A stretch of DNA of 64,000 nt from Myxococcus dinghuensis. GTDB taxonomy: Bacteria; Myxococcota; Myxococcia; Myxococcales; Myxococcaceae. The DNA lies in NCBI RefSeq assembly GCF_024198235.1, contig NZ_JAKCFB010000016.1, positions 1 to 64,000 on the forward strand, given 5' to 3'. The notes under the pieces were generated by a model. It did not search any database and was not told the origin of the DNA. It saw nothing but the letters and a program-made list of their open reading frames with translations. The position numbers and the translations under genes were made by a program. Positions 1 through 6,605 of the stretch are shown here, one piece after another; the first letter of the stretch is position 1; every line of letters starts with the position of its first letter.

Positions 1-119
<119 letters not shown>

Positions 120-290
120 GTATTTTTTAGAGATTTGAACCGGCGTCAGTCTCAGGCCCGGCTAAGGAACCTGAAACTCGCTGATTCATACCGGAGCTGC
201 GGTGTGCGCTTCTCAGCGCTCCCTGCTGGCTCCGTTTCAAAGAATTGACTGCGGTTTCCGCAATCCTGCTTCTTCTTGGGCTTGCTATTT

Positions 291-304
291 GGTTTTCAAA
301 GACC
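291..304 (-). promoter_or_regulatory. boxA-like antitermination element of the rRNA leader
   Basis: On the minus strand this reads GGTCTTTGAAAACC, close to the boxA core (consensus around TGCTCTTTAACA; many bacteria carry CTTTGAAAAC in rRNA leaders or spacers). A second copy of the core, TTCTTTGAAACGG, lies at about 232-244. Both are downstream of all proposed promoters and upstream of 16S, where NusB/NusE-loading boxA sequences normally sit. This is assigned from position and similarity only. Confidence 0.5.
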
Positions 305-382
305 GAGTCGCTTGTTTCAACCGCGACCTTCTGCTACTCTCGCTCCGCTTTCAACTTCCTTCTCGCCGTCAGCGGGGCGCCT

Positions 383-412
383 CTTCTATTTCATCTTCGC
401 GTCCGCTGTCAA
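383..412 (-). promoter_or_regulatory. rRNA promoter P5 (closest to 16S)
   Basis: Minus strand: -35 TTGACA (complement of 407-412), 18-base spacer, -10 TAGAAG (complement of 383-388), followed by the GC-rich stretch AGGCGCCCCG. GC-rich discriminators between -10 and +1 are typical of promoters under stringent (ppGpp) control. Predicted start is near 376. Confidence 0.6.
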
Positions 413-499
413 CCACCCAGTTTTTCGCTTTCTGCTTTCCAGCTCCCCGTCACTCCAGCGCCGCCCAGTGGCTTCCGCTTTCGTTTCGGGAGGGCGCGG

Positions 500-529
500 C
501 TTCTATCTCTCCGCCGCCTGCCCTGTCAA
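500..529 (-). promoter_or_regulatory. rRNA promoter P4
   Basis: Minus strand: -35 TTGACA (complement of 524-529), 18-base spacer, -10 TAGAAG (complement of 500-505), then a CCGCGCCC discriminator. The -35 is one arm of an inverted repeat (525-547). This module is a near copy of P3. Confidence 0.65.
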
Positions 530-597
530 CTCCGCTGCTTCGTTGACCGCCCCGCCGTCTCCGCCCTTTCCTCCGGGCTTCTTCGTCGGGGGCGCGG

Positions 598-625
598 CTT
601 CTACCACCACCGCGTCTCCTGTCAA
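598..625 (-). promoter_or_regulatory. rRNA promoter P3
   Basis: Minus strand: -35 TTGACA (complement of 620-625), 16-base spacer, -10 TAGAAG (complement of 598-603), then CCGCGCCCCC as discriminator. The -35 forms one arm of the inverted repeat GTCAAC-N7-GTTGAC at 621-639. Confidence 0.65.
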
Positions 626-718
626 CTCGCTTCGTTGACCGCTGTATTCCGTCGTGTTCCTGCGACATCCCACGAAGTGCTCCGGACCGATGTCCGGCTT
701 CCTGGCGAGGGGGCGCGG

Positions 719-746
719 CTTTTACCACCGCCGCTTCCCAAGTCAA
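719..746 (-). promoter_or_regulatory. rRNA promoter P2
   Basis: Minus strand: -35 TTGACT (complement of 741-746), 16-base spacer, -10 TAAAAG (complement of 719-724), then the same CCGCGCCCCC discriminator as P3. The shared downstream box argues that it belongs to the same promoter family. Confidence 0.6.
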
Positions 747-806
747 CCCCTTTGAGGGGAAATGGTGCGCCCGGGACAACCTGCTCGCCCCGGCGACCTG
801 AACGAC

Positions 807-835
807 CATTTATGGAGCCTCGGGGCAGACGTCAA
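807..835 (-). promoter_or_regulatory. rRNA promoter P1 (farthest from 16S)
   Basis: Minus strand: -35 TTGACG (complement of 830-835), 17-base spacer, -10 TAAATG (complement of 807-812). Spacing is optimal for sigma70, but the GC-rich CCGCGCCC box of the other copies is absent, so it may be an older or differently regulated promoter. Confidence 0.45.
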
Positions 836-880
836 CTTGTTGTCACGAGGTTCTTCGTCGGGCGCCCGTTTCCCTGACCG

Positions 881-920
881 CCCACGGGCTATCCGGGAGT
901 TGAAGCCCGGAGCGTGGGCA
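881..920 (-). terminator. Hairpin between gmk and the rRNA promoters
   Basis: A nested dyad: outer arms GCCCACG (881-887) and CGTGGGC (914-920), inner arms CCGGG (894-898) and CCCGG (907-911). It follows the gmk stop by ~38 bases in the direction of transcription and precedes P1. There is no T-run after it, so it may only weaken read-through from gmk into the rRNA operon. Confidence 0.4.
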
Positions 921-957
921 GAGAACCCGAGTTCCCCACCCATTCATTCCAGGAAGC

Positions 958-1587
958 TCAGCTCCCGACGCCGAGCTTCAACCGGGAGAGGTCCACCCTC
1001 CCCCGCCGGCACTGCTCCGCGGAGACCACGGAGCGCAGCTCGCCGAAGGCCCGCTCGAAGTCGTCGTTGACGACGATGTAGTCGTACGCGGCGATGCCCC
1101 GCTCGATCTCCGACCGGGCGGCCAGCATCCGGCGACGGATGGTCTCGTCCGAGTCCGTCTGCCGGTCGCGCAGGCGCCGCTCCAACTCCTCCATCGAGGG
1201 AGGCAGCACGAAGATGAGCACCGCGTCGGGGTGCTTGCGCTTGATGGCCTGGCCCCCCTGGACGTCGATGTCGAAGATGGCGACGCCCCGGCGAGCCCGG
1301 GCGACATCCACCGTCGACTGCGGGCTCCCATAGAAGTGGCCATAGACCTCGGCCCACTCGACGAACTCGCCGCGTTCGATCTTCTGCTGGAAGGTGGCCA
1401 CGTCGACGAACTGGTAGTCCACGCCGTCGCGCTCCTGCCCCCGGGGCCGGCGCGTGGTGACGCTGATGGAGAAGTCCGCCTGGGGCGTCTCCTTGAGGAG
1501 GCGCCTCGCGAGAGAGGTCTTTCCCGCGCCCGACGGGGCGGAGAGGACGAGCAACAGGCCGGGCTGAAGGACGGTGGGTTCGCTCAT
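958..1587 (-). CDS. gmk: Guanylate kinase
   Basis: Cytoplasmic enzyme that converts GMP and ATP to GDP and ADP in guanine nucleotide synthesis and salvage. The 209-residue length is normal for the family. The P-loop SAPSGAGKTS is at about residues 16-25, the GMP-binding strand SVTTRRPRGQERDG at about 42-55, and FVEWAEVYGHFYG follows, with FDIDVQGG later. Its start codon overlaps the yicC stop by four bases (ATGA), so the two are co-transcribed and probably translationally coupled. It lies just upstream of, and reads towards, the rRNA promoters. Identification is secure. Confidence 0.97.
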   Translation of the reverse strand: MSEPTVLQPGLLLVLSAPSGAGKTSLARRLLKETPQADFSISVTTRRPRGQERDGVDYQFVDVATFQQKIERGEFVEWAEVYGHFYGSPQSTVDVARARRGVAIFDIDVQGGQAIKRKHPDAVLIFVLPPSMEELERRLRDRQTDSDETIRRRMLAARSEIERGIAAYDYIVVNDDFERAFGELRSVVSAEQCRRGRVDLSRLKLGVGS

Positions 1588-2462
1588 TCGATGTTCTGCA
1601 CCTGTTCGCGGATGCGCTCGACCTCGGCCTTCATCGAGACCACGCGCGCGGAGATCTCCGCGTGCTGGCTCTTGGAGCCGGTCGTGTTCACCTCGCGGTG
1701 CATCTCCTGCACGAGGAAATCCATGCGGCGGCCAGCGGGCTCGCTGCTCGCCATGAGGACGCGGAACTGCTCGAGGTGGCTCGCCAGACGCGTCACCTCC
1801 TCGGCGATGTCGGTGCGCTCGGCGAAGAGGGCCACTTCCTGGGCGAGCCGCTGCGGGTCCACCGCGACGCCGCGCGCCAGCTCCGCGACACGGTCGGTGA
1901 GGCGCTGCTGGTAGTCCTGCACGGCGCGCGGCGCCAACTGCGCCACCTCCCGGCTCCAGCCCTCGAGGAGCTTCATCCGGGCGTCGAGGTCCGCGTGGAT
2001 GGCCTCGCCCTCGACGAGCCGCATCTTCTCCAGCGCGGAGAGCGCCTGGTCCAGCGCGGTCATCACCGCCGGCGTCGCGGACTCGAGGTCCACGCCCTTT
2101 TCTTCCAGGCGGACGACGCCCTGCTGATTGGCGACCTGGGCCCAGGTGACATCCCCGGAGAGGCCCAGTTCCTGGGCCAGCTCCCGGAAGGTGCGCAGGT
2201 ACTCTCGCGCCAGGTTCAGGTCGACGGTGGGCACCGTTCCGGAAGCCGTGGCCGCCTGGCGCTTCACCAGCACCTCGACCGAGCCGCGGGCCAGCCGGTC
2301 CTTCACCTGCTTCGTCACCGCGGGCTCCAGTGACGCCAGCTCACGGGGCAGGCGCGCCTTCACCTCGCAGAACTTGTGGTTGAGAGAGCGCACCTCGACG
2401 GAGACTTCCTCGTCCCCCACGCGTGCGCGGCCCGCGCCAAACCCGGTCATGCTCTTCAACAT
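1584..2462 (-). CDS. yicC: YicC/YloC-family endoribonuclease
   Basis: A 292-residue protein starting MLKSMTGFG, the hallmark N-terminus of the family, followed by VEVRSLNHKF; the C-terminal half has the usual RMDFLVQEMHREVNT block. Family members are RNA-cleaving enzymes linked to RNA turnover and stationary-phase fitness. The frame stays open upstream to 2513, but a -35/-10 pair at 2470-2498 sits there and the ATG at 2462 begins the conserved sequence, so 2462 is the start, probably on a leaderless mRNA. yicC-gmk linkage is widespread. Confidence 0.93.
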   Translation of the reverse strand: MLKSMTGFGAGRARVGDEEVSVEVRSLNHKFCEVKARLPRELASLEPAVTKQVKDRLARGSVEVLVKRQAATASGTVPTVDLNLAREYLRTFRELAQELGLSGDVTWAQVANQQGVVRLEEKGVDLESATPAVMTALDQALSALEKMRLVEGEAIHADLDARMKLLEGWSREVAQLAPRAVQDYQQRLTDRVAELARGVAVDPQRLAQEVALFAERTDIAEEVTRLASHLEQFRVLMASSEPAGRRMDFLVQEMHREVNTTGSKSQHAEISARVVSMKAEVERIREQVQNIE

Positions 2463-2469
2463 TGGGCGG

Positions 2470-2498
2470 TTGCTAGGGGCTTTCCGCTCCCAGGTCAA
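2470..2498 (-). promoter_or_regulatory. Promoter of yicC-gmk
   Basis: Minus strand TTGACC (complement of 2493-2498), 17-base spacer, TAGCAA (complement of 2470-2475), then exactly seven bases to the yicC ATG. That places transcription start at or next to the start codon, implying a leaderless transcript. Confidence 0.6.
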
Positions 2499-2507
2499 GC
2501 CGCGTGC

Positions 2508-2535
2508 TTGCACGCCTTCCAGTTCTGTGTAGGGT
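2508..2535 (+). promoter_or_regulatory. Candidate promoter of the glycosyltransferase 9 gene
   Basis: Plus strand TTGCAC (2508-2513), 16-base spacer, TAGGGT (2530-2535), ten bases before the ATG at 2546. It lies close beside the opposing yicC promoter, so the two divergent genes share an 83-base control region. Confidence 0.4.
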
Positions 2536-2545
2536 CCGCGCCGCG

Positions 2546-3640
2546 ATGTCCTGGCTCAAGCGGCTCGAATTGTGGGCGAAGCTTCTGCTGGCGCTCGTGG
2601 CGTCCGCCCTGTTCTGGCGCCCGGGTCGCCGGCTTCGTCCTGGTCGTCCCCTCCCCCGTCCCCGGAAGGTGCTGCTCGTGCGGCCCGACAACCGCGTGGG
2701 CGAGGCGCTCCTCACCACCCCCTTGCTGCGCACCCTCAAGGCGCACGTCCAGCCCGCGCCCAAGGTCCATGTCCTGGTCCACGCCAAGGTGGCCCGCGTG
2801 CTGTCCGGACATCCCGACGCGGACGAAGTCATCGCGTTCGACCGGCGCCGCCTGTGGATGGGCGTGCTCGCCCCTGGGGTCCGAGCACTGCGCAAGGAGG
2901 GCTACGACCTGGTGGTGGACTGCGCCAACTGGGAGGTCCCCTCGGTGACGAGCGCCATCATCTCCCGGCTCGTCGGCCCCCGGGCCATCGTCGTCGGCCC
3001 TCGGATCTGGCCTGTCGCCTACCTGCACTCCCTCTCGGTTCCCGCCCTCACGGAGACCCGCAGCGAAGCGCTCCAGCGCACCCACCTGCTCTCCCCGGTG
3101 ACCGGAGGGTCCCTGGCGAAGGGGCTCTCCTTCCGAGAGCCCAACGTGCGCGACACCTTCCGCGCCCTCCTGGAGGATGCGGCCACGAGCCCCCACGCGG
3201 TCATCAACCCTGGTGGCCGGCTCGGCCCCAGGCGCATTCCGCCCGAGGCGTTCGCGGCCTCCGCGCGCGCCCTGCTCGAGCAGGGGAGGACTCCCATCGT
3301 GACGTGGGGCCCGGGAGAGGAGGAGCTCGCGCGCGCCGTGGTCGCGGGCGCCCCGGGCGCCATGCTCGCCCCACCCACGAACCTCGACGAGCTCGCCGCG
3401 CTCATGCGCGCCGCGGGCCTCACCGTGTGCAACAACACGGGGCCCATGCACCTGTCCGTGTCCGTGGGCGCTCCCACCCTCGCGTTCTTCCTGCGCATGG
3501 ACATGCCCCGATGGGGACATGCCTACGCGCCACACCGGATGGTGGACCTCACGTCCATCGTCGATGGCGCGGCAGGCGTGGGACTGGAAGCCCGCGCCGC
3601 CGAGGAAGCCCGCTCCTTCGCCGCCGCACTCGTCCGGTAG
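2546..3640 (+). CDS. Glycosyltransferase family 9 (LPS heptosyltransferase-like)
   Basis: A 364-residue protein related to ADP-heptose:LPS heptosyltransferases, which add heptose to the LPS inner core at the cytoplasmic face of the inner membrane. An N-terminal hydrophobic stretch (LLLALVASALFW, about residues 11-22) may anchor it. KVLLVRPDNRVGEALLTTPL is the typical GT9 opening; INPGGRLGPRR begins the nucleotide-sugar domain and CNNTGPMHLSVSVGAP is the conserved C-terminal donor-binding motif. Start at 2546 is chosen because the upstream candidate at 2504 lies inside the promoter. The acceptor sugar cannot be told from sequence. Confidence 0.85.
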   Translation: MSWLKRLELWAKLLLALVASALFWRPGRRLRPGRPLPRPRKVLLVRPDNRVGEALLTTPLLRTLKAHVQPAPKVHVLVHAKVARVLSGHPDADEVIAFDRRRLWMGVLAPGVRALRKEGYDLVVDCANWEVPSVTSAIISRLVGPRAIVVGPRIWPVAYLHSLSVPALTETRSEALQRTHLLSPVTGGSLAKGLSFREPNVRDTFRALLEDAATSPHAVINPGGRLGPRRIPPEAFAASARALLEQGRTPIVTWGPGEEELARAVVAGAPGAMLAPPTNLDELAALMRAAGLTVCNNTGPMHLSVSVGAPTLAFFLRMDMPRWGHAYAPHRMVDLTSIVDGAAGVGLEARAAEEARSFAAALVR

Positions 3641-3645
3641 CGCTC

Positions 3646-3668
3646 GGCCCCGAGGACACCTCGGGGCC
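3646..3668. terminator. Bidirectional terminator hairpin
   Basis: A perfect 10-bp stem, GGCCCCGAGG / CCTCGGGGCC, with a three-base loop (ACA), lies between the convergent glycosyltransferase 9 and Trm112-like genes. It has two T's after it on the plus strand and no long T-run. Confidence 0.7.
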
Positions 3669-3673
3669 TTGGC

Positions 3674-3868
3674 TCACCCGCGAGCGGGCCCTTCCGTCCG
3701 GCGCTTCGACTCCGGGAGAAGCTGTGGCACGCCGTCCTCCACCGGCCACGAAGCCTGGCAAGGACCACAGCGAAGCTCCGGACCGCGCGCGGACGCCCAC
3801 TGCTCGAGGCGCCCCTTGCACTCGGGGCACCCCAAGACCTCCAGCAGCGTCGCGTCCAGCGAGGTCAT
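3674..3868 (-). CDS. Trm112/YcaR-like small zinc protein
   Basis: A 64-residue protein with two Cys pairs, CPEC at residues 14-17 and CGPC at 34-37, and the family's ending WPVEDGVPQLLPE. Trm112-like proteins are small zinc-binding partners that stabilise methyltransferases; many bacteria encode one next to lpxK and kdsB (E. coli ycaR), and here it closes an operon that contains lpxK. Its partner is unknown. It lies three bases downstream of rfaE2. Confidence 0.85.
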   Translation of the reverse strand: MTSLDATLLEVLGCPECKGRLEQWASARGPELRCGPCQASWPVEDGVPQLLPESKRRTEGPARG

Positions 3869-3871
3869 CGC

Positions 3872-4360
3872 CTACTTCGTGCCCTCGCGACCGAGCTTGC
3901 GCGCCAGGTCCGTGGTGCTGTGGTCCTTCGGGTCGCCGGACACCGCCGTGCGCCCTCCGTAGGCCCGGACTTCATCCGCCTCGGGAATGGTGTCCGGGGT
4001 GTAGTCCGTGCCCTTCACGTGCACGTCCGGCTTGAGCGCCCGGATGATGCCCCTCACGTTGGGCTCGTCGAAGACGACGACGCGGTCCGTGCACGCAAGC
4101 GCGGCCACGAGCTCGGCACGCTCGACCTCCGGGATGTAGGGGCGCCCGGGCCCCTTGTAGGCCCGCGTCGAGGCATCCGAGTTCACCGCGACCACCAGGA
4201 CATCCGCCAGGGCCCGCGCGCCCTCCAGGTAACGGACGTGCCCGACGTGCAGCAGGTCGAAGACTCCATTGGCCAGCGCGACGGTGCGGCCCTCCGCCCG
4301 CCAGCGCTCGCGCGCCTCGACGATGTTCCCGAGCGACTGAATCTTCTCCAGGGTGCTCAT
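3872..4360 (-). CDS. rfaE2: D-glycero-beta-D-manno-heptose 1-phosphate adenylyltransferase
   Basis: Cytidylyltransferase-fold enzyme that makes ADP-heptose from heptose 1-phosphate and ATP for the LPS core. The 162 residues match the free-standing form (in E. coli it is the C-terminal half of HldE). Motifs: NGVFDLLHVGHVRYL with the nucleotide-binding HxGH, VVAVNSDAS, and RPYIPEVERAELV. The start overlaps the rfaE1 stop by four bases, so kinase and adenylyltransferase are made together. Confidence 0.94.
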   Translation of the reverse strand: MSTLEKIQSLGNIVEARERWRAEGRTVALANGVFDLLHVGHVRYLEGARALADVLVVAVNSDASTRAYKGPGRPYIPEVERAELVAALACTDRVVVFDEPNVRGIIRALKPDVHVKGTDYTPDTIPEADEVRAYGGRTAVSGDPKDHSTTDLARKLGREGTK

Positions 4361-5370
4361 CGCGCGCTCCGCAGCTCCGACATCAGTTCGTCCCGGGACA
4401 CCGTCGCGGTCCCCGGTTTCTGAACGACGAGGGCGCCCGCGACGTTCGCCAGGCGCGCCGCCTCACCGAATGAAGCCCCCGCGGCCAACGACAGCGCGAA
4501 GGTGGCAATCACCGTGTCCCCCGCGCCCGTGACGTCCACCGCCGCCTTGGCCCCGTGAACCGGGATGAGGTCCACGCCCCCCTCCGCGTCGAACAGCGCC
4601 ATGCCGTGCCGCCCCCGCGTCACCAGCAGCGCGCGGCACCCCAGCCGCCGCACCGCCGCGTGGCCCGCCGAGAACAGGTCCGCCTCGGAGCGCACGGGAT
4701 GTCCCGCGAGCGCCTCCAGCTCCGGCTCGTTGGGCTTGCATACCGTCAGCCCCGAGAAGGACGACAACGCGTAGCGGCTGTCGACGCAGACAGGCAGCCC
4801 GTCCGCGGCCAGCTTGCGCAGGACCTGGCGGACCTCGTCGCCGAGCACGCCCGCGCCGTAGTCGGACACCACCACCGCGTCCGCGTCCCGCGCCGCCTCC
4901 TCCACGTGCTTCGCCAGCGCCTTGCGGATGCGCGGCGCGAGGCCCGCTCGTTGTCCGCGGTCCAGACGTAGCATCTGCTGCCGCGTGGTGCTCACGCCGC
5001 CCGCGAGGATGCGCGTCTTCGTCTCCGTCTCGATGCCGCGCCCCGACACGCAGTGCAGCCGGACACCGGACTCCTCGAAGAGGTGCCGCAGCTCCCGGCC
5101 CATCTCGTCGGCGCCGAGCGCCCCCACCGCCGTCACCTGTCCGGACAAGGCGCGCACGTTCGCCGCCACGTTGGCCCCACCGCCCAGCTTCACCTCCGCG
5201 GACTCGTAGCGGACGATGAGCACCGGAGCCTCGCGGCTCACCCGGTCGGTCTGTCCGTAGATGTAGTGGTCGGCGACGAGGTCACCCACCAGGAGCACCC
5301 TGCGGCGCGCGAACGCGAGCGGCAGGCGAGAGGGCATCGGCAACGGGCGTACGGGCGAGACTGCGGCCAT
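4357..5370 (-). CDS. rfaE1: D-glycero-beta-D-manno-heptose-7-phosphate kinase (PfkB family)
   Basis: Phosphorylates heptose 7-phosphate at C1, the step before the phosphatase and RfaE2 in ADP-heptose synthesis. 337 residues of PfkB fold: VLLVGDLVADHYI near the N-terminus, KLGGGANVAANV as the sugar-binding signature, CKPNEPE, and DVTGAGDTV carrying the catalytic Asp. A GTG at 5388 is in frame, but the ATG at 5370 has GGGA upstream and is preferred. It is the separate counterpart of the N-terminal half of enterobacterial HldE. Confidence 0.94.
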   Translation of the reverse strand: MAAVSPVRPLPMPSRLPLAFARRRVLLVGDLVADHYIYGQTDRVSREAPVLIVRYESAEVKLGGGANVAANVRALSGQVTAVGALGADEMGRELRHLFEESGVRLHCVSGRGIETETKTRILAGGVSTTRQQMLRLDRGQRAGLAPRIRKALAKHVEEAARDADAVVVSDYGAGVLGDEVRQVLRKLAADGLPVCVDSRYALSSFSGLTVCKPNEPELEALAGHPVRSEADLFSAGHAAVRRLGCRALLVTRGRHGMALFDAEGGVDLIPVHGAKAAVDVTGAGDTVIATFALSLAAGASFGEAARLANVAGALVVQKPGTATVSRDELMSELRSAR

Positions 5371-5401
5371 GGCGGCGGTTTGTCCCACAGCGCCTGCCGC
5401 C

Positions 5402-6520
5402 TCACAAGCCGTCAGGCATGCCCGCCAGCCCGAGCGCCCTGCGCAGGTGGGACTCGCCCTCCAGGACCTCCACCCCCAGCCGGACCACCCAGGCCTCGAA
5501 CCCCGCCGGAAGACGCACCGCGTCCTTCTCCGTCGTCACGATTCGCAGCCCCCCCTGCCTGGCCCGAGACTCCACGTCCCGCAACTCCCCCGGAGTGAAG
5601 CGGTGGTGGTCCGCGAAGAGCGCCGACTCCTCCACTTCCACTCCGAGAGACCGCAGCGTCTTCAGGAAGCCCCCCGGCCTTGCGAGCCCGGCGAGCGCGA
5701 GCACCCGCTGCCCCCGCAGCGCCTCGGGTGGCAGCAATCCGCCCGAGGGATCCACCCACGCCGTGGGGCCGTAGCGCGTGAGGACGCGAGGGAGCCCGGC
5801 CCCTTCGTCCGGCAACCGGGAGGGCGTCGTCACGAGCGCGGAGGCTCCGCTCCCCACTGCCGCCGACGTCCGCACCCAGAGCAGCGTCGCCCGACGCAGC
5901 GACGACGGGGGCTCGCGCAGCGGTCCCCGGGGCAACATGTGGCCGTTGCCCAGCCCCACCGCCTCGTCGAGCACGATGAGGTCCTCGTCCCGAGCCAGGC
6001 GCCGGTGCTGGAAGCCATCGTCGAGCAGCACCGTGTCCAGGCCGAACTCGTCCCGCGCCCGATAGGCACTGGTCACCCGGTCCGCGCCGACGAAGAGTCG
6101 CACGGAGGGGCAACGTCTCGCGAGCAGCAAAGGCTCGTCACCCGCGTCCTCCACCGAGGGCAGGGGCCCCGCTCCCGTGAAGGTCACCGGCTCCTGCGAC
6201 CGTCGCCCATAGCCTCGCGTGAGGATGCCCACCTTGCGCCCCTCGCGCACGAGCAGGTCCGCGAGGTGCAGGACCGCGGGCGTCTTGCCCGTCCCCCCCA
6301 CGTTGAGGTTGCCCACGGAGACGACACGAAGCCCCTCGACGCGCTCCGCGCGAAGCACGCCCCAATCATAGAGCGCGCCGCGCAGCCCCACCGCCGACGC
6401 ATAGGCCCACGACACCACCGTGAGCGGTGACAACAACGCGCGCAATCCCCAGCGCTGCGCCACGGGCGGATAGAAGACCCGCTCGATGGCGGTCGGTGAC
6501 TCCGGCGCGGGCGCGGTCAT
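5402..6520 (-). CDS. lpxK: Tetraacyldisaccharide 4'-kinase
   Basis: Phosphorylates the 4' position of the lipid A disaccharide to give lipid IVA at the inner face of the cytoplasmic membrane. 372 residues, near the usual size, with IERVFYPP at the start, an N-terminal hydrophobic segment and the P-loop SVGNLNVGGTGKTP at about residues 76-89; LTRGYGR and LLDDGFQHRRL are also typical. Start 6520 (MTAPAPES) is preferred over the in-frame 6550, which would add a ten-residue unconserved tail. It lies in the msbA-waaA operon. Confidence 0.95.
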   Translation of the reverse strand: MTAPAPESPTAIERVFYPPVAQRWGLRALLSPLTVVSWAYASAVGLRGALYDWGVLRAERVEGLRVVSVGNLNVGGTGKTPAVLHLADLLVREGRKVGILTRGYGRRSQEPVTFTGAGPLPSVEDAGDEPLLLARRCPSVRLFVGADRVTSAYRARDEFGLDTVLLDDGFQHRRLARDEDLIVLDEAVGLGNGHMLPRGPLREPPSSLRRATLLWVRTSAAVGSGASALVTTPSRLPDEGAGLPRVLTRYGPTAWVDPSGGLLPPEALRGQRVLALAGLARPGGFLKTLRSLGVEVEESALFADHHRFTPGELRDVESRARQGGLRIVTTEKDAVRLPAGFEAWVVRLGVEVLEGESHLRRALGLAGMPDGL

Positions 6521-6605
6521 GCGCGCAGCCTCGACCCCACCGCAGGCCATGCGACGTCGCGGGACCGGCTGGCCTCATCCACGCGGCCCCCCTGCTCGTG
6601 CAAGG

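Larger units (their letters stand above)
486..640 (-). repeat. Duplicated rRNA promoter module (two ~55-65 bp copies)
   Basis: The segments at about 486-550 and 587-640 share, in order, GGGCGCGGCTTCTA, a variable spacer, CTGTCAACT and CTTCGTTGACCGC. The copies differ mainly by a few bases in the promoter spacer and four bases inside the dyad. Each copy contains one -10, one -35 and one GTCAAC...GTTGAC inverted repeat. A shorter, more diverged copy of the left part recurs at about 709-746. Confidence 0.7.
120..957 (-). other. rRNA operon leader and promoter region, no protein gene
   Basis: The stretch between the gmk stop and the 16S 5' end has several open frames, but none has a convincing start, a recognisable product or normal codon bias, so I call no gene here. 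It holds a gmk-proximal dyad, five sigma70-like promoters pointing at the rRNA, a duplicated promoter module, and two boxA-like antitermination sequences closer to 16S. The ~260 bases between the last promoter and 16S would be transcribed leader that is normally removed during 16S processing. Confidence 0.75.

Noticed and set aside
486..746. CRISPR-like repeats in the rRNA leader
   Set aside because: Copies are few, uneven in length and diverged, and are better explained as duplicated promoters.
202..950. Open frames in the rRNA leader
   Set aside because: Their sequence is explained by repeated promoter modules; no ribosome site or conserved product was seen.
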